A stretch of 64,000 nt of DNA from Pelotomaculum propionicicum (GCF_004369225.1 NZ_QFFZ01000001.1:1-64000), one strand, 5' to 3'; shown: positions 1 to 8,074, counted from the stretch's first letter. The notes: a model not told the origin generated them from the letters alone. Numbers and translations: made by a program.

Positions 1-54
1 TCCCCGGCTTCCCGTGGCGGTCTTTTGCAGCGGGCAGCCCGGACTTTCGCAGCG

Positions 55-257
55 AGCCCGGCCGCCGGGAGGCGCGGCCCCCGGTTAAGAAGCCTCCGAC
101 AATCCTGGCTGGGATCATAGGAATAATAATCTTGAATTCCGCTTCGTTTTGCCTCCCCGCCTTCGGCGCCGGCCAACGGGAAGGGGCCGGCCGCCGGTAA
201 ACGGCAGTCAACCCCTTAGAGTGCGTTCACCAGCCAGAAGAACCGTCCCCCTGGTTG
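55..257 (+). repeat. 203-bp direct repeat, copy A
   Basis: This block recurs at 3447-3649 at a constant offset with only three differences that I can count. It begins with a GC-rich GCCGGCC-type stretch and ends in the GAACCGTCCCC hairpin motif at 236-257. The two copies enclose a toxin-antitoxin remnant, intron fragments and an IS21 remnant. An open frame through it is fully explained by the repeat, so I do not call a gene. Positions 1-54 show nothing recognisable. Confidence 0.9.
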
Positions 258-275
258 TCATTAGATTGGCCCCTT

Positions 276-292
276 CAAGAACCGCCCCCTTG
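276..292 (+). repeat. Short variant of the constant-loop hairpin
   Basis: CAAG and CTTG arms surround an AACCGCCCC loop, a one-base variant of the GAACCGTCCCC loop found throughout 1-3.7 kb. The stem is only 4 bp, so this is a weak or decayed member of the family. Confidence 0.5.
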
Positions 293-379
293 TGTCTCCA
301 GAGCTTCCACTTGTCCCTCTTTCGAATAGGAATGCTATGATGGAATTGCTTGTGGTATAATTGAGAAAAGGAGATGAGA

Positions 380-565
380 ATGTATATGGATTTAATTAAA
401 TACAACATTATCGAGGCGATCAAAAAGTTACCCGATGGATGCTCGGCTGAAGATATTATGTACCAGATATATTTTGTCTCCCAAGTTATGGAGGGACTAA
501 AAGATGCTGAGGAAGGTCGCGTATTGTCTACCGAGGATTTATTGGAGCAGATTGAAACGTGGTAA
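380..565 (+). CDS. Putative antitoxin of a type II toxin-antitoxin pair
   Basis: A small 61-residue acidic protein, assigned as an antitoxin mainly because it lies directly before a ParE/RelE-like toxin frame and overlaps it by 7 nt, the usual coupling of such pairs. AAGGAG at 367-372 lies 7 nt before the ATG at 380; an ATG at 374 is too close to that site to be used. The protein has a helical N-terminal half and an acidic C-terminal tail (STEDLLEQIE), which would suit wrapping of the toxin. I recognise no classical DNA-binding fold. It appears intact while its partner is frameshifted. Function is inferred from context only. Confidence 0.6.
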   Translation: MYMDLIKYNIIEAIKKLPDGCSAEDIMYQIYFVSQVMEGLKDAEEGRVLSTEDLLEQIETW

Positions 566-875
566 GGATAATTTGGACCGAGCGTGCTGTTAGAAATTTG
601 AAACACGTTTTCGATTATATAGCAGTCGATTCCAAGATTATGCAAGCCATTTTACAAAAAGAATTATTAAGGCGAGTGAAAAGCTCAAATACTTTCCATT
701 TATGGGTAGGGAAGTTCCTGAATTTGCAGACCAACAGTTGAGAGAAGTACTTTTTCAGAACTACCGCGTCGTATATCGTATTGCGAGGGACGTGAAGATG
801 GTAGAAATAATTGCGGTGGTGCATGCTTCTCGTGATCTTTTGTCGCTTGCACGCGATGACTGGGAACTGCAGTAA
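559..875 (+). pseudogene. ParE/RelE-family toxin, frameshifted
   Basis: Reading starts at GTG 559 as a ParE-like protein (IIWTERAVRNLKHVFDYIA). After codon 27 the frame is lost and stops at 741. Shifting to the frame beginning at 639 restores a convincing toxin C terminus: KLKYFPFMGREVPEF, then REVLFQNYRVVYRI, then VVHASRDLL, ending at TAA 873-875. The GR-x-VPE-F and YRVVY-R motifs are typical of this mRNA-interferase/gyrase-poison superfamily. One missing T near 638-640 accounts for the break. It may be an inactivating mutation or a sequencing error. The full product would be about 105 residues, normal for the family. Confidence 0.75.
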
Positions 876-1042
876 ATTTATGGGAATTCAATGGCTGACT
901 GAATTATTCTTTTGGGGCTATGGAAAAAAACAATAACAACTTTATAATTCTTCATCTTTTAACATTTTGACATTATCAATTTTGGTTCCGATAATGACTC
1001 TTATGAACTCTGCTGTCCGTGTATCCGGAGGCTTTAAAAAAA

Positions 1043-1082
1043 AGAAACAGCCCCTTGCGATTCGCAGTAGGCTGTTCTTTTT
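1043..1082. terminator. Terminator-like hairpin
   Basis: AACAGCC at 1046-1052 pairs with GGCTGTT at 1070-1076, followed by a T-run on the plus strand and preceded by an A-run, so it could act in both directions. The stretch 876-1040 upstream shows no gene or other structure that I can support. The right half of this hairpin is part of the 90-bp repeat described next. Confidence 0.5.
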
Positions 1083-1147
1083 CCTAACTTATCTACGCAC
1101 AGCCGCCGTAATCATACCTGCCAAGAGAACCGTCCCCCTGGTTGTCC
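1058..1147 (+). repeat. 90-bp repeat, copy 1
   Basis: Recurs at 1375-1464, 317 bp downstream, essentially unchanged. It ends with a GAACCGTCCCC motif whose left arm (GCCAAG) and right arm (CTGGTTG) do not match each other, as if two hairpins had recombined through the shared loop. Confidence 0.85.
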
Positions 1148-1181
1148 GGCGAAAATACTACACCCATATCCATCCCAGAGG

Positions 1182-1272
1182 CTTTACGTCACTAACCCAA
1201 GGTAGGAGCCGTATGAGGTAGTTCCTCACGTACGGATCTGTGCTGGGGGCACCCGGTAACGGGTGTCCCTAC
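1182..1272 (+). mobile_element. Group II intron 3'-end remnant (domains V and VI), copy 1
   Basis: Positions 1206-1238 read as a group II intron domain V. A GAGCCGTATGAGG strand pairs with CCTCACGTACGGATC, leaving a short loop and a 2-nt bulge on the 3' strand, with the catalytic AGC triad near the 5' end. One base pair is mismatched (G opposite A, where G-U is usual). Domain VI follows at 1246-1269 as a 10-bp stem with a GTAA loop, and the intron would end at about 1272 (CCCTAC). No reverse transcriptase frame and no upstream domains are present, so this is a fragment. Confidence 0.75.
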
Positions 1273-1280
1273 CGCGATTC

Positions 1281-1326
1281 TTGGCTGGTGAAAAACGCAA
1301 GCCAAGAGAACCGTCCCCTTGGCTTG
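1281..1326 (+). repeat. Constant-loop hairpin with alternative pairing partner
   Basis: CAAGCCAAG (1298-1306) and CTTGGCTTG (1318-1326) form a 9-bp stem around the 11-nt loop AGAACCGTCCC. The same left arm can pair instead with an upstream CTTGGCT that begins at about 1280, so two hairpins compete. It lies about 8 nt after the inferred intron 3' end. Confidence 0.75.
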
Positions 1327-1374
1327 TCCAGAGTGCGTTCACCAGCCAGAAGAACCGTCCCCCTGGTTGATATC

Positions 1375-1464
1375 CGATTCGCAGTAGGCTGTTCTTTTTC
1401 CTAACTTATCTACGCACAGCCGCCGTAATCATACCTGCCAAGAGAACCGTCCCCCTGGTTGTCC
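1375..1464 (+). repeat. 90-bp repeat, copy 2
   Basis: Second copy of 1058-1147. It lacks the left half of the terminator-like hairpin found at copy 1 and is followed at once by an extra partial CCCTGGTTGTC unit, which suggests slippage or recombination. Confidence 0.85.
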
Positions 1465-1475
1465 CCCTGGTTGTC

Positions 1476-1566
1476 CTTTACGTCACTAACCCAAGGTAGG
1501 AGCCGTATGAGGTAGTTCCTCACGTACGGATCTGTGCGTGGGGCACCCGGTAACGGGTGTCCCTAC
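1476..1566 (+). mobile_element. Group II intron 3'-end remnant (domains V and VI), copy 2
   Basis: Repeats 1182-1272 at a 294-bp offset. Domain V lies at 1500-1532 and domain VI at 1540-1563, with a small difference between them (GCGTGGGG versus GCTGGGGG). The homology runs on past the intron end through the flanking hairpin to 1622, so the copy arose by segmental duplication and not by a second intron insertion. Confidence 0.75.
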
Positions 1567-1573
1567 CGCGATT

Positions 1574-1619
1574 CTTGGCTGGTGAAAAACGCCAGCCAAG
1601 AGAACCGTCCCCTTGGCTT
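1574..1619 (+). repeat. Two competing hairpins sharing one arm
   Basis: CTTGGCTGG (1574-1582) pairs perfectly with CCAGCCAAG (1592-1600) across a 9-nt loop. The same AGCCAAG can pair downstream with CTTGGCT (1612-1618) across the constant loop AGAACCGTCCC. The two folds cannot coexist. Confidence 0.75.
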
Positions 1620-1628
1620 GTCGGTTTG

Positions 1629-1936
1629 GCGGCCGCCGGTAAACGGCAGTCAACCCCTTAGAGTGCGTTCACCAGCCAGAAGAACCGTCCCCCTGGTTGA
1701 CCCCGTAGGGCTCTCTCATCCCCTACTCTATGCCGGTTTATCCCGGCGCTTTCGAACCGTCCCCTTGGCTTGTCGAACCGTCCCCTTGGTTTGTCCCGGC
1801 AACGGGAAGGGGCCGGCCGCCGGTAAACGGCAGTCAACCCCTTAGAGTGCGTTCACCAGCCAGAAGAACCGTCCCCCTGGTTGACACCGTGGTTGAGAGT
1901 GCGTTCACCAGCCAGAAGAACCGTCCCCCTGGTTGA
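1629..1936 (+). repeat. Array of GAACCGTCCCC units, some lacking the left arm
   Basis: Full units of the form GAGTGCGTTC-ACCAGCCAG-AAGAACCGTCCCC-CTGGTTG end near 1699, 1884 and 1936. Two shortened units in tandem at 1753-1797 keep the loop and the right arm (CTTGGCTTG, CTTGGTTTG) but have only TCG on the left. The GCCGGCCGCCGG lead-in of the 203-bp repeat recurs at about 1811. Single related units also occur near 1331-1369, outside this array. Nothing here reads as a real gene. Confidence 0.8.
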
Positions 1937-3345
1937 CATGTCTTGTTATAACCAGCCAAAGAAAGCGGGGTAATTTCTTTTTTCTCCAGTAGTCTTTTAA
2001 TACTATTTTTGTGGAAAGCGCCAATATTCAGACATTCTTTTATGGCTGTAATAATTTCTTCAGTGGTATATATGTTTTGGTAGCGCATAATTTCTGCTAA
2101 ATGCCAGTAGAGGTTGGCACCTGCCTGATTACGTAGGCCCTCCAGATAAACCTGGCCAGCTTCGCCAAAAGTTCTGATAAACTTCTCTACCAGAGCGGAA
2201 CGAACTCTGGTTTTCTTTTCTTGAAATTGATGATTCATAGCCTCATGTTCCGGGTGGATCGGACGGCTGGCTTGTTTCTGCAAGTAAAGATCAAACTTAC
2301 TCAACAGTTTTCCGACCTCGTCATATACTTTCATTCGCCATCCATAGATAATCTCTATCCACACCCTTTTTGTGCAGTAGCGCATGGGGACGGGATAAAG
2401 ATTACCCTCATAGGAAATATAGCCATCATTACTTACCCTCCTGGGTTCTTTGAATTGTAATAAAGCCGGTTCGATAGAAGGTATTTTCAAAAGGTGTGCC
2501 TTTTCTTCTTCAAACATTTGCTCCGGTGGCCGCCCCAACGTGCTGTGGGGTCTTTTATTGTATTCATCCCGGAATTCTCTAAGTTTAACGGCAAAATCAC
2601 TTAAACTGTCCACTTCCAGGCCACGCAGCAGTTGTTCCTGAACATAATAAAACGGACGTTCAACCTTTCCTTTTGTTCTGGCACGGTAATTTTGGCAGGC
2701 TGATGGCTGGATACCATATAAACCGCAGAACTTTAGAAAATCATCATTGTAACGAACGATACCGTCTCCCCGGTGGGTAATAACCATTTGCTTGGCATTA
2801 TCCATTACCAGTTCCAGGGCATACCCGCCAAAAAAGTCAAAGGATTCAGTAAGGGCACGGATTACGTCGGCCGTGGTTATACTCAAAGAGAAGGCATAAT
2901 ATTTCATCCGACTGCATGATAAGACTACTTCATGGATATATATTTTTAGTGGCTTTCCGGCAACCGGCAGCATCCACTCCTTCCAATCATACTGCATCTG
3001 CCTGCCAGGATCAGTTTCAACACGGGTAGTAGCTGATTTTTCGGCCTTATCATCTTCTTTAAAGGCTCGCAGGAAACGGTGTACACTGGATAAAGAGCCG
3101 TTATAGCCTTTTTGAACCAGTTCTTTGTGGATTCTTGTACCAATATAGCCTTTATCGAGCATAGCTTGGATTTCTTCACGGTACTGATCAAGTTGTTTTT
3201 CATACTCTCTGGCCTTAAACTCCGGCGGATTAACATCTCTTAGGTATTTTCTAACGGTGTTCCTTGATACCCCCACTGTTTTGGCTATTTTCCTGATGCT
3301 AACCCCCTGGGCATGCAGAGCTTTGATACGTTGCCATTTGTACAT
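1834..3345 (-). CDS. istA: IS21-family transposase IstA, 3' end replaced by repeats
   Basis: This encodes the DDE transposase of an IS21 element. An N-terminal helix-turn-helix (SIRKIAKTVGVSRNTVRKYL) is followed by a retroviral-integrase-like core with Asp in QYDWKEW (about residue 120), Asp in VMDNAK (about 182) and Glu in KGKVERP (about 229). ATG 3345 is preferred over an in-frame start at 3354, because GAGGTGG lies 5 nt before it. The last roughly 30 residues (from CQPGGRFFW) are only the translation of the GAACCGTCCCC repeats, so the native C terminus and the overlapping istB are lost. The core is intact, but IS21 transposition needs IstB, so it should be inactive alone. Confidence 0.85.
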   Translation of the reverse strand: MYKWQRIKALHAQGVSIRKIAKTVGVSRNTVRKYLRDVNPPEFKAREYEKQLDQYREEIQAMLDKGYIGTRIHKELVQKGYNGSLSSVHRFLRAFKEDDKAEKSATTRVETDPGRQMQYDWKEWMLPVAGKPLKIYIHEVVLSCSRMKYYAFSLSITTADVIRALTESFDFFGGYALELVMDNAKQMVITHRGDGIVRYNDDFLKFCGLYGIQPSACQNYRARTKGKVERPFYYVQEQLLRGLEVDSLSDFAVKLREFRDEYNKRPHSTLGRPPEQMFEEEKAHLLKIPSIEPALLQFKEPRRVSNDGYISYEGNLYPVPMRYCTKRVWIEIIYGWRMKVYDEVGKLLSKFDLYLQKQASRPIHPEHEAMNHQFQEKKTRVRSALVEKFIRTFGEAGQVYLEGLRNQAGANLYWHLAEIMRYQNIYTTEEIITAIKECLNIGAFHKNSIKRLLEKKEITPLSLAGYNKTCQPGGRFFWLVNALSTTVSTRGTVLLAGERTLRG

Positions 3346-3446
3346 ACTGACCACCTCTTTTGCATCCCCCTTTCGGGGGATATTTTATCATATGGTGGGT
3401 CAGTTTTACTTGACGAGCCTGGGTCAATTCTATTTTACGATCTACA
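1937..3446 (-). mobile_element. IS21-family insertion sequence remnant
   Basis: The right end is recognisable. Reading from 3446 on the minus strand, TGTAGATC leads into two iterated end repeats ending in TTGACCC and CTGACCC (3395-3446), as in IS21 elements, with istA just inside. The other end is missing: istA runs straight into the repeat array at about 1937, and no istB ATPase gene exists. The terminal TGT abuts the first base of 203-bp repeat copy B exactly, which marks the insertion junction. The remnant is probably immobile. Confidence 0.8.
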
Positions 3447-3649
3447 AGCCCGGCCGCCGGGAGGCGCGGCCCCCGGTTAAGAAGCCTCCGACAATTCTGG
3501 CTGGGATCATAGGAATAATACTCTTGAATTCCGCTTCGTTTTGCCTTCCCGCCTTCGGCGCCGGCCAACGGGAAGGGGCCGGCCGCCGGTAAACGGCAGT
3601 CAACCCCTTAGAGTGCGTTCACCAGCCAGAAGAACCGTCCCCCTGGTTG
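3447..3649 (+). repeat. 203-bp direct repeat, copy B
   Basis: Second copy of 55-257. It starts at the base after the IS21 end and finishes with the constant-loop hairpin motif at 3628-3649. The stretch 3650-3777 beyond it shows no gene. Confidence 0.9.
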
Positions 3650-3777
3650 GTCCTGTGCTAGTGTATTGTTGTCTATGGTGTACGACCTCCTTCTGTTTTT
3701 TATGCGGTTGGCTAAACCCGCATTATTGTAACAGTTGGAGGCTTTTTATTTCTACCCATAGCTATAAGCTTTTTAGA

Positions 3778-3798
3778 ACCACCTGCATAGCAGGTGGT
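3778..3798. other. Short perfect hairpin
   Basis: ACCACCTGC and GCAGGTGGT form a 9-bp stem around ATA, 17 bp from the terminator at 3815. It lacks a T-run of its own, and its role is unknown. Confidence 0.5.
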
Positions 3799-3814
3799 AT
3801 TCGATAAACAACAA

Positions 3815-3845
3815 AAAGCCCAAGCCTGTTTCCAGGCTTGGGCTT
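3815..3845. terminator. Rho-independent terminator after the large surface protein
   Basis: A 13-bp near-perfect stem (AAGCCCAAGCCTG with CAGGCTTGGGCTT) and a 4-nt loop lie 51 bp after the stop codon at 3897. On the minus strand the stem is followed by TTTTTGTTG, a good terminator for that gene. Confidence 0.85.
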
Positions 3846-3896
3846 CCCTACTTCTCTCGCTAACTGATTAGCTTGTGAAGTAACGCTTCGTTTAAA

Positions 3897-6800
3897 TTAC
3901 GCGTCCAATCCATCAGCCGCAAGAGCGTCTGATGCGGCAGGTAGAATAGTTGCCGCAGCTTCGGCGCCAGCAGCAACTCGTGCGGGATAGCTGGCAAATC
4001 CGGCAGTAATAGTCAACGTGTCAGTAGCATCTAAGGCACCAGCCGCTGCTTCAAATGCCGCTGCCCTTGGATCACTCAGCCTGATTACCATATTGGTATC
4101 AGCGCCGATAGAAGCACTGGTGATGTCTGCCAAGGTGACGGCTGGTTGTGCGACACCATTAGCTGCCAAGGCAAACTTGCTCCAATCCAAAAGCGCTTTC
4201 GCATCGGTACCGACCGCAGCAATTTGAGTGAAGCCTGCTCCGGTAATGGTGATTTCATTAGTTGCAACGTTATATATTGCGCTACCTGCAGTAAATGTGA
4301 TAGCGGTAGGCACAGTGCGAGTGATATTGGCCGCAATTGCGTTGCCTCCAAGATCGGCTACGGTGTTGGGGCCTAATGTTACCGTGTTGGCGGCGGCAAG
4401 AGGAACTGCCAGAGTAACAGTGATATCTCTGTTACCTACTCCTCCTATCGCTACACCACTAATTGCTACGCCCACAGCGGTCACATTTGCCGCGTTAAGC
4501 GAAGCCGGATCTAAGTCTTCATTAGCAGTAAATACTACGGTCGTAGCTGTATCCACACCACCGGCTGTTACTGTAAATGTCGGGGCGGTTGTGTCTACGG
4601 TGAAGTTCCATGTAGCATATGCTGCTACAGCCGTGGGTTGACCAGCATTGTCAACGGCACGGACAGTGATTGTGTAGGCTCCTGGTGCCAGTGCGGCAGG
4701 AGTAAATGACCAGTTTTCGGCTGCGGCATCAAACGCGCCGTCCACAGGAATAGCGCTGAACCAATTTGTACCGCCGTCCAAACTAACCTGGACGTTTGCA
4801 ACGGTGCCGTCGTCGTTAGCTGTACCGGTAAATGTAGGTGTAGTGTCGTTTGTTACTGCAGCGCTAGGATTTATAGCAACTGTAGGAGTTGCGTCAACCG
4901 GAGCCGCAGGTGTCACACCAGCGTTAATGCCGTCAACGAGGGTGTTGCTGCCAACGTTACCGTTCACGTCGGCGACGGTGTGTGTCAGGGAAGCAAGTTG
5001 CTGCAGCGGATCGCGGACTGTGATAGTCACGTTAGTCCAGGCGTCCCCAATACCGTCGGCAGGGTTGACGTCGTTCAGGTTGTTAGCGGCAAGCACTTCA
5101 ACCGCGGTGACCGGGTCTTCAACCACGCCGCCAGTCTGCCACACATGGTAGTTGGCCGGGTTAGCCAGGCTTACACGGTCAACAGGCTCGTTGAAGCTAA
5201 TAGTAAAGACTGTGCTACCAATAGGTACTGGTCCTGGTGCCATTGCGGGCACCGGAGCCGTAGCGTCAATGGGAAGAGGTGCCGGTACGACCAGATTATT
5301 ACCGGCCAGGTCGGTGACGCCGTTCTGGTTGACTACTACCAGCACGCCTGGAATGTCAATAGCCAGGTTGGTTATATTGTTGGCGTTGTTGCCGTCGTCG
5401 TCCCCACTAACAGCGGGAGTCGCGGTCAGGGTCACAATCAGCAGGGTCTGGCCGCCAATGGTCTGGGTGGTGAAGGTGTTGCCGGCGCCCAGGGTGATAT
5501 TGGTGAACTCACTGGTACCGGGACCCTCTGACAAGCGAATGATGTCGCCCGCTGCAAGAGCCATTGGTTCGCTGAAGAGCATGCTGATCCGGTCGCCGCT
5601 GTCAAGCAGCGCGGGAGTTCCATTGTCATCAACGGCGCCCGCCACGATAAGCGGCGGCACTGCGTCGGCCGCGGCCGGCATGGTTTCAATAACGTTGTTC
5701 CAGTCATCTCCACCGGCTGCCGTACCTATAACGCCGATACCGGAAACGGGGTTGGTCAGGCTCACACGGTAAGCCCAGCGGCCGTTGGCAACGTTCAAGT
5801 CGTTGTACTGGACCAGCGCTCCCGGATTGGCCGCGATGGTGGTGAGGGTGTTCCAGGTGACAAGAGCCCTGTTGGCGGGCACGGTCACATCGATGTCGTC
5901 AGCGGTGTTCGGCAGTCCGTCCGGTCCAACGATAGACGCTCTCTGCACCACGTAGTTGTAGGTGGTGGCCGGAGCATTGTTGGCGGCCGGAGTGTTAAAC
6001 ACAACCTGAATATCGTTGTTGGCGATGCCGCTGTCGAAGTTGCCCGGTGTGGTGTTGACGTTGACTACAGGCAGCCAGTCAGCTTCCACTACGTAATCAA
6101 ATGTGGAGACGCCGGCCGGATCCGGCGCGTAGCTGATATTGAGCACATCACCAGCGCTTAATACCGACTCGAATTGATCCATGGTGATGTTGACGCCTAA
6201 ATAGCGGAACTGGTCGTTGCTGTCGTAATCGAAGCTGTTACCTGCGCCATTACTGAACTTATCCTCATTTTTGGTGGTCGTGGCAACAGCTTGGCCGGGA
6301 AGATTGGCCATCCCGGACTCGGCGAGGGTCCATGTGGTTCTGCCGCTGAGCACATAGGTCTCAGTGGGTACATTGTTGGCGTCCAGGTTGAGCTGGTTGT
6401 CGTTGTTGCTGTCCCGCCAGACCAGAGTGTAGGCCTCGGTGTTCGGGACAAGGCAGTCGATCTTCACTTCGATGTTATTGGAAGCGGGTATCGGCACAGC
6501 ATTTACAAAAGTTACTCCTGCTCCTACTGGAACTCCTTGAATTCTTTCAATAACGGCGGCTGAAGCCCCTATAGCGTCTACGCGGTTGTCTAAATTCGCA
6601 TCCATGAATGTACGTGTGCCGTTAGCGGCCACGCGCACCGAGGCGGCGGGAATCAGCGCGACATCGACGCTGCCTGTCAAACCGCTGGCGGTCACGTTCA
6701 TGATCCGGGCGCCGCGGTCGGCAAAGTCGCCGCCGTTAGTGCTGACGATCTTGGCTGTATCCGCTGTCGCGTCGACAGTCAAGGCGTTGGAAGTGGGCAT

Positions 6801-8030
6801 GTAGGTAGCGCTTTGGCTGCCGATCAGGTCTCCCCTGCCGGTCACGACCACTACCTGGTCAGGCGCCAACGGGGCCGCCAGGGTAATGTTATAATGTCCG
6901 ATAACACCGCCGGCGCCGACGGACTGCGGCGTAACAGTGCTGCCGTTGACGGTTACGGTGAAGTCGTCACTGTTGATAGTGAGCCCGGTGGTGGACCCGG
7001 TGACGGTCACGTCCAGAATGGTGGCGCTGGTGATGGTCAAACCGGTGATAGACGGGTAAATGCTGGGCATTACAATTTCAGCTGCCGCCTGCACGGTAGC
7101 GCCGTATCTGAACTTGACAGAATAGAGAACCCTTTGTTCCGTCGCGTTTCTGACAACGGCGGGAACTCTATAGGTGACGGATCTCAGGTCGGCGGATACA
7201 GTAATACCGGTCTCGGTTAAAGCGGTGGTATCCACCAAAGTGTTGATGGTACGTGTGGTAAGGAAGTCACTGGCGGTGGGCAGCGCCGAGCCGGCTGCCA
7301 AAGGCCCGTCAAAGGTCACGGTGATGATATCTTCCGCACCGGAGTTAACAGCGCTTACCGACTGCACATAAGGCGGAAAAGCTACTTCTATTGTTTGCAC
7401 AGTGCTCCACACGGAGTGGGTGTCATCGTTCGGCGCGTAGGGATCCTTGGCGAAAACAATCGCCTTGTAGACTCCCTCAGCGGCGGGGGTAAAGCTGTAG
7501 GTGGCGCTTGAGGTATAATCAGTGCCGACCCAGCTGCCGTCCGGCTTTTGATACCAGAACTGGTAGACCGGGTTGGTCAGGTTGATCGAGGCGGCGGTGA
7601 GGGTAATCTGGTTGCTGGCATAAACGCCGCTCAGGCTCACGCTGCTGCCCACGTTGATAACAAATGACTGGTACTTGGCCGCGGCCCAGTTGCCGGCATC
7701 CTTGTCGGCCTGGTCAAGAGCGTACACCGCGAAGACATAGCTGCCGGCTTGCAGGTTGCCCATGGTGTAGGTATTGGTGCTGGAATAATCCTGCACTGTC
7801 GCCCAGCCGTTCTGGTCGTGTACCCAGAACTGGTACAGGGTAGTGCCGCCGGGGTTGCTGGCGGTGGCCGTGAAGGTGGCGTTGCTGCCAACAGGCAGGA
7901 CACCGTCCGGTCCGTCGACATTTATAGCTGTTACACTGGCGAACGCCGGCACAGCCAGCGCCAGTGTCAACGCCACAGCCAGGATAACCAGCATGCTTAA
8001 TTTTTTAATATTAGCTGATTGGTTAGACAT
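3897..8030 (-). CDS. Large secreted surface protein with Ig-like repeats
   Basis: The 1377-residue product starts at ATG with AAAGGAGG upstream and has a clear signal peptide (LSMLVILAVALTLALA, then AFA). Two related modules follow, each opening with YQFW (about residues 65 and 155). Next come several SbsA-like Ig modules, then a bacterial Ig-like repeat at about 1045-1135 (VSLDGGTNWF, then APGAYTITVRAVDNAG), and more SwmB/SbsA-like modules rich in Ala, Thr and Asn-Asp. No SLH, LPxTG or C-terminal membrane anchor is visible; it ends abruptly in a plain Ala/Asp-rich stretch. It probably assembles on the wall or forms matrix. Two RHH regulator genes end just upstream with no terminator between, which suggests one operon. 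Exact function is unknown. Confidence 0.8.
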   Translation of the reverse strand: MSNQSANIKKLSMLVILAVALTLALAVPAFASVTAINVDGPDGVLPVGSNATFTATASNPGGTTLYQFWVHDQNGWATVQDYSSTNTYTMGNLQAGSYVFAVYALDQADKDAGNWAAAKYQSFVINVGSSVSLSGVYASNQITLTAASINLTNPVYQFWYQKPDGSWVGTDYTSSATYSFTPAAEGVYKAIVFAKDPYAPNDDTHSVWSTVQTIEVAFPPYVQSVSAVNSGAEDIITVTFDGPLAAGSALPTASDFLTTRTINTLVDTTALTETGITVSADLRSVTYRVPAVVRNATEQRVLYSVKFRYGATVQAAAEIVMPSIYPSITGLTITSATILDVTVTGSTTGLTINSDDFTVTVNGSTVTPQSVGAGGVIGHYNITLAAPLAPDQVVVVTGRGDLIGSQSATYMPTSNALTVDATADTAKIVSTNGGDFADRGARIMNVTASGLTGSVDVALIPAASVRVAANGTRTFMDANLDNRVDAIGASAAVIERIQGVPVGAGVTFVNAVPIPASNNIEVKIDCLVPNTEAYTLVWRDSNNDNQLNLDANNVPTETYVLSGRTTWTLAESGMANLPGQAVATTTKNEDKFSNGAGNSFDYDSNDQFRYLGVNITMDQFESVLSAGDVLNISYAPDPAGVSTFDYVVEADWLPVVNVNTTPGNFDSGIANNDIQVVFNTPAANNAPATTYNYVVQRASIVGPDGLPNTADDIDVTVPANRALVTWNTLTTIAANPGALVQYNDLNVANGRWAYRVSLTNPVSGIGVIGTAAGGDDWNNVIETMPAAADAVPPLIVAGAVDDNGTPALLDSGDRISMLFSEPMALAAGDIIRLSEGPGTSEFTNITLGAGNTFTTQTIGGQTLLIVTLTATPAVSGDDDGNNANNITNLAIDIPGVLVVVNQNGVTDLAGNNLVVPAPLPIDATAPVPAMAPGPVPIGSTVFTISFNEPVDRVSLANPANYHVWQTGGVVEDPVTAVEVLAANNLNDVNPADGIGDAWTNVTITVRDPLQQLASLTHTVADVNGNVGSNTLVDGINAGVTPAAPVDATPTVAINPSAAVTNDTTPTFTGTANDDGTVANVQVSLDGGTNWFSAIPVDGAFDAAAENWSFTPAALAPGAYTITVRAVDNAGQPTAVAAYATWNFTVDTTAPTFTVTAGGVDTATTVVFTANEDLDPASLNAANVTAVGVAISGVAIGGVGNRDITVTLAVPLAAANTVTLGPNTVADLGGNAIAANITRTVPTAITFTAGSAIYNVATNEITITGAGFTQIAAVGTDAKALLDWSKFALAANGVAQPAVTLADITSASIGADTNMVIRLSDPRAAAFEAAAGALDATDTLTITAGFASYPARVAAGAEAAATILPAASDALAADGLDA

Positions 8031-8074
8031 TAATTCTGCAATCCTCCTTTAGCATTGTCGCTAACTTGACTGTT

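Noticed and set aside
149-340. Open frames in 149-340, 1534-1936 and 3541-3807 that encode repeated RTVPLV-type peptides
   Set aside because: They are translations of the GAACCGTCCCC repeats; no ribosome site or independent domain is present.
1182-1622. An active group II intron
   Set aside because: Only domains V and VI are present, domain V has a mismatch, and no reverse transcriptase exists nearby.
4018-7371. Many plus-strand open frames opposite the large surface-protein gene
   Set aside because: They follow from the biased third-codon composition of the real minus-strand gene and show no family motifs.
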